This document shows, in pieces, positions 26,349-35,630 of a DNA stretch of 64,000 nt (positions within the stretch are counted from its first letter, which is position 1; every line of letters starts with the position of its first letter). The notes under the pieces are model-generated. The model saw only the letters and a list, made by a program, of their open reading frames with translations, was not told the origin of the DNA and did no database searches. The stretch is taken from the NCBI GenBank assembly GCA_965226545.1, contig OZ245364.1:1488001-1552000 (forward strand), written 5' to 3'. The position numbers and the translations under genes are program-made. The stretch is from JAHRAW01 sp965226545. GTDB lineage: Bacteria; Pseudomonadota; Gammaproteobacteria; Arenicellales; Poriferihabitantaceae.

Positions 26349-27941
26349 ATGCAACTGCAACTCTACGACACTTATGAGCGTCGCCTGCGCAACTTTACGC
26401 CGTTGCACGACGGGCAAGTCGGCTTGTACGCCTGCGGGCCGACGGTGTATGACTATGCGCACATCGGCAATCTGCGCACCTATTTATTCGAAGACACCTT
26501 GCGCCGCACCTTGCAATGTTTCGGTTGGTCGGTGCGCCATGTCATCAACATCACCGATGTCGGGCACTTGACCTCGGACGACGATAGCGGTGAAGACAAG
26601 GTCGAACAAGGCGCGAAAAAAAGCGGGCAAAGCGCATGGCAAATCGCCGAAGTGTATGCGCGCGCGTTTAAGCAAGATTTGCGGCGATTAAACGCACTCG
26701 AGCCAAGCATATGGTGCAAGGCGACCGACCACATCGCCGAACAGATTCACGACATCGTCGAGATTGAAAAACGCGGCTATGCATACCGCACCGCCGACGG
26801 CATTTATTTCGACACCGCCAAGTTGCCCAACTATGGCCATTTGGCGCGATTGGATTTGGCCGGGTTGTCGGCCGGTGTGCGGGTTGCGGTTGGCGAAAAG
26901 AAAACCCCGAGCGATTTTGCATTGTGGAAGTTCAGTCGCCCGGGCGAAAATCGGCAGATGGAATGGGACAGCCCGTGGGGCGTCGGCTTCCCCGGCTGGC
27001 ATATCGAATGCTCGGCGATGGCGGTTAAATATCTCGGCGCGAAGTTCGATATCCATTGCGGCGGCAAGGATCACATTGCGGTGCATCATTGCAATGAAAT
27101 CGCCCAAACCGAAATTTGCCACGGCACAACCCTCGCCAACTTTTGGCTGCACGGTTATTTTTTGCAAATCAGCGACGATGATGCCGAGTCGCACAAGATG
27201 TCCAAATCGACCGGACAATTTTTGCGTCTCGATTCATTGTGCGAACGCGGCTATGACCCGCTGGCGTATCGCTATCTTTGCCTGACCGCGCATTATCGAA
27301 ACGACTTGGTGTTTAGTTGGCAAAGTTTGGATGCCGCCGCCACCGCCTTGCAGCGGCTGCGCGAGGCGGTTTACGCGGCAGGGCGGGGCGATGATATTGG
27401 CAACAAAAATGCCGAAATGCGCGGCGATGAGTTAAGTGCAAATGTAACGACATCCGGCGGTCATGACAATGTCGCCGGCGACCGTGGCGGTGCCAATGTT
27501 GACAGTGCCGACAGTGTCGTCGATACCACCGACAACGCCGGCGCCAACAACGACCAAGCCATCGACGGCCATCTCGACGCCAATGTCGACGCGCGCGCGT
27601 GGGCGAATTTTATGCGCGAAATTTGCGCCGATTTAAACACGCCGCGCGCGTTGGCGGTGGTGTGGGCGATTGCCAAAGGCACATTGCCGGCGCCAACCAA
27701 ACGGGCGACTTTGCTGGCATGCGATAGGGTATTGGGGCTGGGGTTGGCGCATTGGACACCGGATAAAATCGCCGAAAATGAGCCGATTCCCGCCGAAATT
27801 AGCGAATTATGCGCCGAACGCGACCGCGCGCGCGAAGCGCAGGAATGGCAAAAAGCCGACCAATTGCGCGACCAAATCCGCGAACGCGGCTATGAATTGA
27901 CCGATGTTGCGCAAGGCAGCAAGGTGCATCGGCGCAAGTGA
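26349..27941 (+). CDS. cysS: Cysteinyl-tRNA synthetase with repeat insert
   Basis: Charges tRNA-Cys. Zinc ligand Cys29 lies next to the HIGH-type motif (AHIGN, 37-41). WHIECSAMA, HHCNE and the KMSKS loop (HKMSKSTGQF) complete the catalytic domain. At 530 residues it is about 65 longer than E. coli CysS. The excess is a D/N/A/G-rich stretch at about residues 350-412 (27400-27590) inserted before the helical domain WANFMREICADLNTPRAL; it is encoded by GTCGCCGGCGACCGTGG-like repeat words. Catalytic motifs are intact. Confidence 0.95.
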   Translation: MQLQLYDTYERRLRNFTPLHDGQVGLYACGPTVYDYAHIGNLRTYLFEDTLRRTLQCFGWSVRHVINITDVGHLTSDDDSGEDKVEQGAKKSGQSAWQIAEVYARAFKQDLRRLNALEPSIWCKATDHIAEQIHDIVEIEKRGYAYRTADGIYFDTAKLPNYGHLARLDLAGLSAGVRVAVGEKKTPSDFALWKFSRPGENRQMEWDSPWGVGFPGWHIECSAMAVKYLGAKFDIHCGGKDHIAVHHCNEIAQTEICHGTTLANFWLHGYFLQISDDDAESHKMSKSTGQFLRLDSLCERGYDPLAYRYLCLTAHYRNDLVFSWQSLDAAATALQRLREAVYAAGRGDDIGNKNAEMRGDELSANVTTSGGHDNVAGDRGGANVDSADSVVDTTDNAGANNDQAIDGHLDANVDARAWANFMREICADLNTPRALAVVWAIAKGTLPAPTKRATLLACDRVLGLGLAHWTPDKIAENEPIPAEISELCAERDRAREAQEWQKADQLRDQIRERGYELTDVAQGSKVHRRK

Positions 27942-28534
27942 CGGCGCAAATCGTGTCGTAAGCGGCGCGTGACAAGTGCACATGCGGGCATAAGGGACGA
28001 AGGCGCGACGGATGCGGGGGTGAAGTGGTAAATCAATGGCGATACAGTGGCAATGCGTTGACATGCAATTCGATTCGGCATGCATAACGTGGTGGCGTGT
28101 CGCAAAATCATCCGCCGATACGCAATATAAATCAAACGATGTGTACATTGTCGGTTGCGACCGCGCGATGGAGATGCGATGGACGGACGATGAATGCATG
28201 GTGAACGCTCGATGCATGTCGATGAACTTTCGATACACCTCGCCGCCGCCAAATCGATGCATGTAAACGCTTGAATCACGCCGCCAATATTGGTAAAGTT
28301 GGCGGAGTTTTGTGCGGCGACTTGCGCATCGACTTGCATATCGATTAAGCGCATCGACGGGCAAGCGTGACGACGCAAGTTAAAGTGCGAGCAAGATTGC
28401 GCATCGCAACTTAATTAAACCAACACCGCTTATTTTTGTTAATTCACTTATTCATTTATTTACGCACTTATTTTATTTACGCATTCACCATAACCACCAG
28501 TTGTTAACCATCATCGCCCGGGCGAATTACTGCA
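27942..28534. other. Gene-free spacer between cysS and mreB
   Basis: In about 590 bp I see no supported gene. Words such as TCGATGCATG and GCATCGACTTGCATATCGA recur (28190-28345), with several CATG-centred short palindromes. The last 100 bp are T-rich with ATTTACGCACTTATT-like repeats. It probably holds the mre operon promoter, but no convincing -35/-10 pair was found. Confidence 0.4.
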
Positions 28535-29575
28535 ATGCTAAAACGCATCATCGGCTTTTTTTCCAACGACCTTGCCATTGACCTTGGCACCGCCAACACG
28601 CTTATTTATGTGCGCAACAAGGGCATTGTGCTGGATGAGCCGTCGGTGGTGGCGATTAAAAACGACGCGCAAAATAAACGCGGCAAGCGCGTGTTGGCGG
28701 TTGGGCATGAAGCCAAGCGGATGATTGGGCGCACGCCGGGCGAGATTGAGGCGATACAACCGATGCGCGACGGCGTTATCGCCGATTTTAATGTCACCGA
28801 AGACATGCTTAAATATTTCATCCGCAAGGTGCAGGAAAACCGTCTGTTCTCCAGCCCGCGCATCATCATCTGCGTGCCGTGCGGTTCGACGCAAGTCGAG
28901 CGTCGCGCCATCGGCGAATCCGCGGTCAGTGCCGGCGCGCGCGAAGTGTATTTAATCGAAGAGCCGATGGCGGTTGCAATCGGTTCGAATCTGCCGGTCG
29001 CCGAACCGACCGGGTCGATGGTTGTCGATATCGGCGGCGGCACCACCGAAGTCGGCGTGATGTCGTTGGGCGGGATGGTGTATTCGGTGTCGTTGCGCAT
29101 CGCCGGCAATGCATTCGACGAGGCGATTATCAATTATGTCCGCCAACGCCACAGCACCTTAATCGGCGTCACCACGGCCGAACGAATCAAAAAGGAAATC
29201 ACCCCGGCCTGGTCGCAATCCGAACACATGGAAATGGAAATCAAAGGGCGCGACATTTCACAAGGCATGTCGCGCAGTTTAATGGTGTCGAGCGAAGAGA
29301 TGTACGAAGCCATCGACAGCGCCCTCAACGAAATCGTCCGCGCGGTGCGGCGCGCATTGGAAAACACCCCGCCGGAACTCATCGCCGACATCAGCGAACG
29401 CGGCATCGTGTTGGCCGGCGGCGGGGCGTTGTTGCGCGATTTGGACCGGCGATTGATGCAGGACACCGACGTGCCGGTCGTGGTCGTCGACGACCCGATG
29501 ACCTGCGTGGTGCGCGGTTGCGGGCGCGCGCTCGAGGAAATCGAAGTGCTCGGCGACATCTTCGCCGACGGCTAA
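28535..29575 (+). CDS. mreB: Rod shape-determining actin homologue MreB
   Basis: Membrane-bound filament that directs lateral cell-wall synthesis. The protein has 346 residues with an amphipathic N-terminus (MLKRIIGFFSND), the phosphate-1 motif DLGTANTLIYV, phosphate-2 VVDIGGGTTEVGV and the adenosine motif IVLAGGGALL. It is the first gene of the mreBCD-mrdA-rodA-mltB-rlpA-dacA-lipB series, so the cell is probably rod-shaped. Confidence 0.97.
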   Translation: MLKRIIGFFSNDLAIDLGTANTLIYVRNKGIVLDEPSVVAIKNDAQNKRGKRVLAVGHEAKRMIGRTPGEIEAIQPMRDGVIADFNVTEDMLKYFIRKVQENRLFSSPRIIICVPCGSTQVERRAIGESAVSAGAREVYLIEEPMAVAIGSNLPVAEPTGSMVVDIGGGTTEVGVMSLGGMVYSVSLRIAGNAFDEAIINYVRQRHSTLIGVTTAERIKKEITPAWSQSEHMEMEIKGRDISQGMSRSLMVSSEEMYEAIDSALNEIVRAVRRALENTPPELIADISERGIVLAGGGALLRDLDRRLMQDTDVPVVVVDDPMTCVVRGCGRALEEIEVLGDIFADG

Positions 29576-29599
29576 GCGCCCCACTCGGCGGACGAGGCA

Positions 29600-30829
29600 A
29601 TGAAATTCCGACAAATCACCTCGTTGTATCGGTTTTTGTTTTGGCTGCTGTTGTCGTGCGGCTTAATCATCATTGACCATCGCAGCGATTCGCTCGCCCA
29701 AGTGCGCACCGTGGCCAGCGGGTTTAACTGGGCGTTTGTGCATTTAATTACCCTGCCCGGCGATGTCCGCCATTGGGTCGAATCGCGCTATCCGGATGAT
29801 TCGCTTTATCAAGAATACAAATCGCTGCAGGCGCAAGTGGCGGCGTTGCAGACCGAATTGCAACGTTATGATTCGCTAATCGCCGAAAACCGTCGCCTAT
29901 CGGAGTTGCTCGCCATCGCCGAAAAGCCCGGCATCGATATGCTGTTCGCCGAGATTGTCGAAGCCGAGTTGGATCCATTCACCCATCGAGTCGCGTTAAA
30001 TCGCGGCGTACAAGACGGCGTGTATTTGGGGCAGCCGGTGATAACGCCCGACGGCGTGCTCGGGCAAGTGTCCGGCGTCGGCATCGGGCGCAGCGTTGTC
30101 ACCTTGCTAACCGACGCCAGCCACGCCGTGCCGGTGCAAATTCAACGCAATAGTTTGCATACCATCGTGTTCGGTTCGGGCGACACCAAACGAGTCGAGG
30201 TGCCGTTTTTATCGGCGCAAGCCGACATTCGAAAAGGCGATGTGTTAATCACTTCCGGCTTGGGCGGCGGTTTCCCCGTCGGCTACAAAGTCGCCCAAGT
30301 CGAAGAAATCATCACCGACGCCAACGATGCATTCCTGGCAATCACCGCACGCGTCTACGCCGAAATGACTGCGGCGAAGGAAGTGTTTTTGTTATGGAAA
30401 CAATCGAACGATGAACGGCTTAATGTTGTTGGTGAGGTTGATGAAGTTGATGAAGTTGTTGATGTCGACAGTGTCGGCAATGTCGTGGACGACGAGAGTA
30501 ACGTTATCAATAACGTTGTCGAAGTCGGCGATGTCGTAGACGACGAGAGTAATGTTACAAGTAACATTGTCGAAGTAGACGAAGTCGTCAATGCCGTGGA
30601 CGACAGTGGCGATAATGAAGTCGTCGTTAGTGTCGGCAATGTCGCGGGCGGCACAAATAACGTTGACGCAGTCGGCAATGTCGCGGACGACACGAGTACT
30701 GTTGCGCGTAACGTTGACGAATTTACCGAAGTAGACGAAGTCGTCAACCCCACCAACAACCCAAACAGCATTTTCGAAGTCGTCGATATTGTCGAAGTCG
30801 ACGCCGACAATGTGGCATCCGAATTATGA
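29600..30829 (+). CDS. mreC: Rod shape-determining protein MreC with long repeat tail
   Basis: Bitopic periplasmic scaffold that links MreB to the wall synthases. It has a membrane helix at about 11-28, a coiled coil (about 70-110) and the two beta-barrel domains ending near residue 270 (YAEMTAAKEVFLLWK). The remaining 135 residues (30415-30815) are a very acidic V/D/E/N repeat such as VVDDESNV and NVVEVGDVV, encoded by the degenerate GTTGTCGAAGTCGGCGATGT repeat family. Its stop overlaps mreD (ATGA), so the tail is translated up to a coupled gene, which supports it being real. Confidence 0.95.
   Translation: MKFRQITSLYRFLFWLLLSCGLIIIDHRSDSLAQVRTVASGFNWAFVHLITLPGDVRHWVESRYPDDSLYQEYKSLQAQVAALQTELQRYDSLIAENRRLSELLAIAEKPGIDMLFAEIVEAELDPFTHRVALNRGVQDGVYLGQPVITPDGVLGQVSGVGIGRSVVTLLTDASHAVPVQIQRNSLHTIVFGSGDTKRVEVPFLSAQADIRKGDVLITSGLGGGFPVGYKVAQVEEIITDANDAFLAITARVYAEMTAAKEVFLLWKQSNDERLNVVGEVDEVDEVVDVDSVGNVVDDESNVINNVVEVGDVVDDESNVTSNIVEVDEVVNAVDDSGDNEVVVSVGNVAGGTNNVDAVGNVADDTSTVARNVDEFTEVDEVVNPTNNPNSIFEVVDIVEVDADNVASEL
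30415..30815 (+). repeat. In-frame degenerate repeat tail within mreC
   Basis: About 400 bp of 3-periodic repeats with blocks like GTAGACGACGAGAGTAATGT recurring, each encoding V/D/N-rich heptad-like phrases. GACGACGAGAGTAA occurs at about 30488 and 30540. It is continuous with the mreC frame and is the longest coding instance of the repeat family in the window. Confidence 0.85.
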
Positions 30830-31347
30830 GACGCGCCATTTACCGTACGCGACGCGCAATGACTCCGCTGCCGGGCGGTTGGGTGATTGTGTTGACCTTT
30901 GCGGCGGCGTTGTTGTTGGGGTTGATTCCGTATCCGCAATCGCTCAAATATGCGCGCCCCGATTGGGTGACCTTGGTGTTGTTTTATTGGTGCTTGGCGT
31001 TGCCGAATCGAGTCGGCGTTGGTTATGGTTGGTTGGTCGGTTTGTTGATGGATTTATTGCATTACACCTTGTTCGGGCAGCACGCGATTGGCAAGGCGTT
31101 GGTTGCATTGGTGGCAACCGGTTCGTATCAGCGGCTGCGGCTGTATCCGATTTGGCAACAATGCGCGGTGTTGTTGTTGATATCCACCGCCGACATTGCG
31201 ATTGTCGGCTGGGTGTTTCAGTTGACCGACGGCGCACCGATGCATCCGGCGCATTGGCAATCGGCGTTGACCACCGCCTTGTTTTGGCCGCCGGTGTATT
31301 TGCTGTTGCGTTATTTCAGACGCGCCAGCGGGATGACGAGACGATGA
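30826..31347 (+). CDS. mreD: Rod shape-determining protein MreD
   Basis: Integral membrane protein of 173 residues with about five helices; it works with MreC in the elongasome. The start ATG overlaps the mreC stop by 4 bp, and its own stop overlaps mrdA by ATGA. Family features are the N-terminal helix WVIVLTFAAALLLGLIPYPQ and the GLLMDLLHYTLFGQHA segment. Confidence 0.93.
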   Translation: MRRAIYRTRRAMTPLPGGWVIVLTFAAALLLGLIPYPQSLKYARPDWVTLVLFYWCLALPNRVGVGYGWLVGLLMDLLHYTLFGQHAIGKALVALVATGSYQRLRLYPIWQQCAVLLLISTADIAIVGWVFQLTDGAPMHPAHWQSALTTALFWPPVYLLLRYFRRASGMTRR

Positions 31348-33212
31348 TTCCGGTCAGCGATTTTGTCCGCGACGGCAAAATTGTGCGCGCGCGGCTGGTG
31401 TTGTCGGGCGGGTTTATCATCCTGCTGACCTGCATCTTGTTCGGCAAGTTGTTGCATCTGCAAGTGTTGCAACACCGCGAATTCTCGACATTGGCGCAGG
31501 AAAACCGCATCAGTTATCTGCCGCTTGCGCCGGTGCGCGGCTTGATTTACGACCGCAACGGCGAAGTGTTGGCGGATAATTTGCCGTCGTATCATTTGGA
31601 AATCCTGCCCGACCAAGTCGCCAATATGGATTGGCTGCTGGGCGAACTTGGCGGGTTGATTAAACTCAGCGACGAGGATGTGCGGCGATTCAAAACGTTG
31701 CTCAAACGCAATCCGTCGTTTCAACGCCAACCCTTGCGCGCCAATCTCGACGCCGATGAAGCGTCGCGCATCGCCGTCAATCAACATCGCTATCGCGGCG
31801 TCGAATTGCGCGCGCGGTTACAGCGCAATTATCCGCACGGCGAATTGGCGGCGCACATCGTCGGCTATGTCGGGCGCATCAACGCAGACGACATCAAAAA
31901 AATCGACCGCAAGGCCTATCACGGCATCGGCCACATCGGCCGCTCCGGCATCGAAGCGCAATACGAATCCCTGTTGCGCGGCGAGCCCGGCATCAAACGC
32001 GTCGAGACCAACGCGCACGGCAAAATCGTGCGCATGCTCGAATATCAATCGGCGCAAACCGGACGCGGCGTTCATCTCAGCATCGACCTCGAATTGCAGC
32101 GCGCCGCGATTGAGGCGTTGCGCGGTTATGAAGGCGCGATTGTCGCGATTGAACCGGACAGCGGACAAGTGCTGGCGTTTGCCGGCGCACCCGGCTTCGA
32201 CCCAAATTTATTCGTCAACGGCATCAGCGAACAAGCCTTCGCCGCATTGCTCGAAGCCGACAACAAACCGCTGCTCAATCGCGCGTTATACGGACGCTAT
32301 GCGCCGGGTTCGACGATAAAGGCGTTTGTGCTTTTAGCCGGCATGCAAAACGGAGTCGACCCGCATCAAACCGGGGTGTGCAACGGTTGGTTCGAATTGC
32401 CCGACCACGACCATCGCTATCACGATTGGAAGGAACACGGACACGGTCGCGTCGACGGACATTCGAGCATCGTGCAATCCTGCGATGTGTATTTTTACCG
32501 CCTGGCCGATGCGCTGGGCATCGAAACCTTGCATGCCGGGATGTTGCGGTTTGGTTTTGGCAAACACACCGGCATCGACCTGCCGGGCGAACCGAGCGGC
32601 TTGATGCCGTCGCCGGCATGGAAGCAACGCGTGCGCGGCACCGTGTGGTTGCCCGGCGAGACCGTGCTGGCCGGCATCGGGCAAGGCTATATGTTGGTCA
32701 CGCCGCTACAGTTGGCGGCGACGACGGCGTTATTGGCGAATCGCGGACGGCGCATCGAGCCGCGATTTTTATTCGCGGTCGACGACCCGCAAACCCTGCA
32801 AAAACGCGCGATTGCCGCGCAAGCCGGACGCAAAGTTTCGCTGGACGACGACGCCTATTACGATTTTGTCATCGACGCAATGCACGATGTCGTGCACGGC
32901 GAACGCGGCACCGCGCGCGGCATTTCATACGGCATCCGCTATCAAATGGCCGGCAAAACCGGCACCGCGCAAGTCAAAAGCATCGAGCCCGAAGAACGAT
33001 ACAACACCGAGATTGAAGTCGAAAAGAAATTCCGCGACCATTCGCTGTTCATCGGCTTTGCGCCGCTCGACCAACCGAAGATTGCCGTCGCCATCATCGT
33101 CGAACACGGCGGCAGCGGCAGCGGCACGGCCGCGCCCATCGCGCGCAAACTCATCGATTTCTATCTCATCCAACGGCTTGGCATGTTTGCCACTGTCGCG
33201 GACGCCGGCTGA
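31344..33212 (+). CDS. mrdA: Penicillin-binding protein 2 (elongasome transpeptidase)
   Basis: Class B PBP that crosslinks peptidoglycan during elongation, with RodA as its glycosyltransferase partner. It has 622 residues, an N-terminal membrane anchor (about 20-38), the pedestal start SYLPLAPVRGLIYDRNGEVL, and the active site motifs S323TIK, S379CD and K538TGTA. The start at 31344 overlaps the mreD stop; upstream extension of the frame is antisense-like mreD sequence and not coding. Its stop overlaps rodA (TGATG). Confidence 0.97.
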   Translation: MIPVSDFVRDGKIVRARLVLSGGFIILLTCILFGKLLHLQVLQHREFSTLAQENRISYLPLAPVRGLIYDRNGEVLADNLPSYHLEILPDQVANMDWLLGELGGLIKLSDEDVRRFKTLLKRNPSFQRQPLRANLDADEASRIAVNQHRYRGVELRARLQRNYPHGELAAHIVGYVGRINADDIKKIDRKAYHGIGHIGRSGIEAQYESLLRGEPGIKRVETNAHGKIVRMLEYQSAQTGRGVHLSIDLELQRAAIEALRGYEGAIVAIEPDSGQVLAFAGAPGFDPNLFVNGISEQAFAALLEADNKPLLNRALYGRYAPGSTIKAFVLLAGMQNGVDPHQTGVCNGWFELPDHDHRYHDWKEHGHGRVDGHSSIVQSCDVYFYRLADALGIETLHAGMLRFGFGKHTGIDLPGEPSGLMPSPAWKQRVRGTVWLPGETVLAGIGQGYMLVTPLQLAATTALLANRGRRIEPRFLFAVDDPQTLQKRAIAAQAGRKVSLDDDAYYDFVIDAMHDVVHGERGTARGISYGIRYQMAGKTGTAQVKSIEPEERYNTEIEVEKKFRDHSLFIGFAPLDQPKIAVAIIVEHGGSGSGTAAPIARKLIDFYLIQRLGMFATVADAG

Positions 33213-34306
33213 TGCGGGTTCGCGACGCACAGTTGGAGGTCGATATGCCGCTGCTGGCGGCGATTGTGTTGTTGAGCGCGATGAGTTTGGTGGTGTTGTA
33301 CAGCGCAAGCGGCGAGAGTCTATCCGTACTCGGCGGACACGGCGCGCGCATTTTGATTGCGTTCATCTTAATGTTCTTGGTCGCGCGCGTGCCGACCGCA
33401 TCGTTGGTGCAATGGTCGCCGTATTTATATTGCGCCGGCTTGGTGTTGTTGGTCAGCGTGTTGTTGGTCGGCATCACCGGCAAAGGCGCGCAACGATGGT
33501 TGGATTTGGTCGTGGTGCGGTTTCAGCCGGCTGAGTTGATGAAGGTGTTGGTGCCGATGATGGTCGCTTGGGTGATTACCCGCGCGCCGTTGCCGCCGAG
33601 CCGTCCGGTCGCGCTTGCATCAATCCTGGTGATTTTATTGCCGGTTGGCTTGATCGTCGTGCAACCCGATTTGGGCACCGCAATCATGATTAGTTTAGCC
33701 GGCATCACCGCTTTATTCTTCGCCGGCATTCGCTGGAAGGTCATTTTCTCCCTGCTGGTCGCCGGCGTCATCGCCGCGCCGTTTATGTGGAAACTGCTGT
33801 TGCATGATTATCAACGCACCCGCATCGTCACTTTATTCGACCCCTGGGCAGACCCACTCGGCGCCGGCTATCACACCATCCAATCAGTCATCGCCGTCGG
33901 CTCCGGCGGCGTCACCGGCAAAGGTTGGCTGGCCGGCAGTCAATCGCAACTCGAGTTCATCCCCGAACAACGCACCGATTTTATCTTCTCGGTATTCGCC
34001 GAAGAATTCGGTTTAATCGGCGCGATGTTGTTGCTCGGGTTGTATTTGTTTGTCGGCTTGCGCGGCTTGTTCATCGCCTATCACGCCTCGGACAGTTATT
34101 CACGCCTGCTCGGCGGTTGTTTATCGATAACGTTTTTTTGTTATGTATTTATTAACATCGGCATGGCGTCCGGGTTGTTGCCGGTGGTCGGCGTGCCGTT
34201 GCCGTTGCTCAGCCAAGGCGGTTCGTCGATGGTGACGTTGATGATTGGGTTTGGGATATTAATGAGCATCAACCGTCGTCGTTCATCGATACATCAAAGT
34301 GCATAA
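33212..34306 (+). CDS. rodA: Peptidoglycan glycosyltransferase RodA
   Basis: SEDS-family polymerase of the elongasome with about ten helices and 364 residues. Visible motifs are VLYSAS in the first helix, the GAQRWLDL and FQPAELMK segment, the catalytic Asp region QPDLGTA, and the C-terminal LPLLSQGGSSMV. It begins within the mrdA stop and ends a tightly overlapping five-gene run; mltB follows after 120 bp. Confidence 0.97.
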   Translation: MRVRDAQLEVDMPLLAAIVLLSAMSLVVLYSASGESLSVLGGHGARILIAFILMFLVARVPTASLVQWSPYLYCAGLVLLVSVLLVGITGKGAQRWLDLVVVRFQPAELMKVLVPMMVAWVITRAPLPPSRPVALASILVILLPVGLIVVQPDLGTAIMISLAGITALFFAGIRWKVIFSLLVAGVIAAPFMWKLLLHDYQRTRIVTLFDPWADPLGAGYHTIQSVIAVGSGGVTGKGWLAGSQSQLEFIPEQRTDFIFSVFAEEFGLIGAMLLLGLYLFVGLRGLFIAYHASDSYSRLLGGCLSITFFCYVFINIGMASGLLPVVGVPLPLLSQGGSSMVTLMIGFGILMSINRRRSSIHQSA

Positions 34307-34426
34307 GTTTAATTTGGTTTGGTTAAGTTAACTTTCACTTAACTTAACTTATACTTAATTTAACTTGTACTTAATTTAACTTGACACGACACTCGACTTA
34401 CCTCGACTCAATCCAACCCAACCCCA
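34307..34426. repeat. TTAACTTAACTTATAC repeat spacer
   Basis: Between rodA and mltB, about six copies of TTAACTT(A/G)TACTTAA-like units run from 34318 to 34385. This is the same wording as the other TTAAC-type spacers of the window. Confidence 0.6.
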
Positions 34427-35572
34427 ATGCGATTGTTCATCATCACCTGTTGCCTTGTCGTTTGCTGTTGCGCGCGCACGGCGTTTGGCGTCGATGTCGA
34501 TGCGCATCCGCCGTTGCAAAAGTTGGTCGATGCGATGGTCGCGGATGACGGCTATCCGCGCGCGGAATTAATCGCGGTGTTGTCCGGCGCGCAACTCGAT
34601 GATTCGGTGTTGCGATTAATGAATCGTCAATCCGAAAAACTTCCTTGGCATCGCTATCGCGACTTGTTAATTAACGATGCGCGCATCATCGATGGCGGCG
34701 TTTATTGGCGCAACAATGTCGAACTGTTGGCGCGCGCCGAACGCGAATTCGGCGTGCCGGCGTCGATTATCGTCGCGGTGATTGGCGTCGAAACTTCCTT
34801 CGGCGTGCGGCAAGGTGAGCGACGGGTGTTGGACACTTTGGTGACGCTCAGCGCGACTTATCCGCGTCGCAGCGCATACTTTACGCGCGAGTTGCGCGTG
34901 TTTTTAAATTTGATGCGCGCGGAAGACATCGCGGCGAACTCGGTGTACGGCTCTTTCGCCGGCGCGGTTGGTATCGCGCAATTTATGCCAAGCAGTTATC
35001 GACAATACGCGGTCGATTTCGACGCAGACGGCGTGCGCGATTTGCGCAACAACGATGCCGATGCAATCGGTTCAGTCGGCAATTATCTTAACGTGCATGG
35101 CTGGCGCGCCGGCGGGGCGATTGTGCATCCGTTGGACGATGCGATTATTGCGCGGTTGGATGCGGTTGAACGGGCGCGGTTAACTGAGTTGGTTAGTCGA
35201 GATGGTAAACCGAATTTAACTGTGGCGGAGTTGGCTACGGTGGGCATTGATGTTGGGGTTGATATTGACGGTGCTGTTTATGTTAATCGACCAATTTATA
35301 TTAATGTTGATGGGGAGATTAATGAAAGTGCTAACAGTAACAGTGGCACTGTCGTCGATGGCAACGCTGACAACAAAGTCGACAACAACGCCAATGCCGC
35401 CGGCGAACTTAAAATTGCGCTGCTGGAATTAAAACGCGAGAATGATTTTCGTTATGTATTGGGCTTTGACAATTTTTATGTAATAACCCGTTACAATCAC
35501 AGCATTCATTATGCAATGGCGGTGACGACGTTGGCGCAGTTGATTGAAAAGCAATTTCTTGCAACCAAATAA
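34427..35572 (+). CDS. mltB: Membrane-bound lytic murein transglycosylase B with repeat insert
   Basis: Cleaves glycan strands to 1,6-anhydromuropeptides. The catalytic Glu122 sits in AVIGVETSFGV, followed by the family's YPRRSAYFTREL and IAQFMPSSYRQYAVDFD. There is a signal peptide-like N-terminus without an obvious lipobox in the usual place (CCLVVCCCARTAFG contains several cysteines, so lipidation is possible). A 55-residue N/D/V-rich insert at about 270-325 (35230-35400) interrupts the C-terminal domain before ELKRENDFRYVLGFDNFYVI. The core motifs are intact. Confidence 0.93.
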   Translation: MRLFIITCCLVVCCCARTAFGVDVDAHPPLQKLVDAMVADDGYPRAELIAVLSGAQLDDSVLRLMNRQSEKLPWHRYRDLLINDARIIDGGVYWRNNVELLARAEREFGVPASIIVAVIGVETSFGVRQGERRVLDTLVTLSATYPRRSAYFTRELRVFLNLMRAEDIAANSVYGSFAGAVGIAQFMPSSYRQYAVDFDADGVRDLRNNDADAIGSVGNYLNVHGWRAGGAIVHPLDDAIIARLDAVERARLTELVSRDGKPNLTVAELATVGIDVGVDIDGAVYVNRPIYINVDGEINESANSNSGTVVDGNADNKVDNNANAAGELKIALLELKRENDFRYVLGFDNFYVITRYNHSIHYAMAVTTLAQLIEKQFLATK

Positions 35573-35630
35573 ACTTTTTGCCGACAACGTTATCAACTTC
35601 ACCAACGCACCAACGCCATTAACCATTAAT

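Noticed and set aside
28036..28266. A 76-codon plus-strand frame before mreB
   Set aside because: Unusual Cys/Met/Trp-rich composition, no ribosome site and no relatives known; likely chance.
27807..28378. Minus-strand frames of 160-185 codons between cysS and mreB
   Set aside because: They begin inside repeat-like spacer and run antisense into cysS; composition is Cys/His/Arg-rich and unlike a protein.
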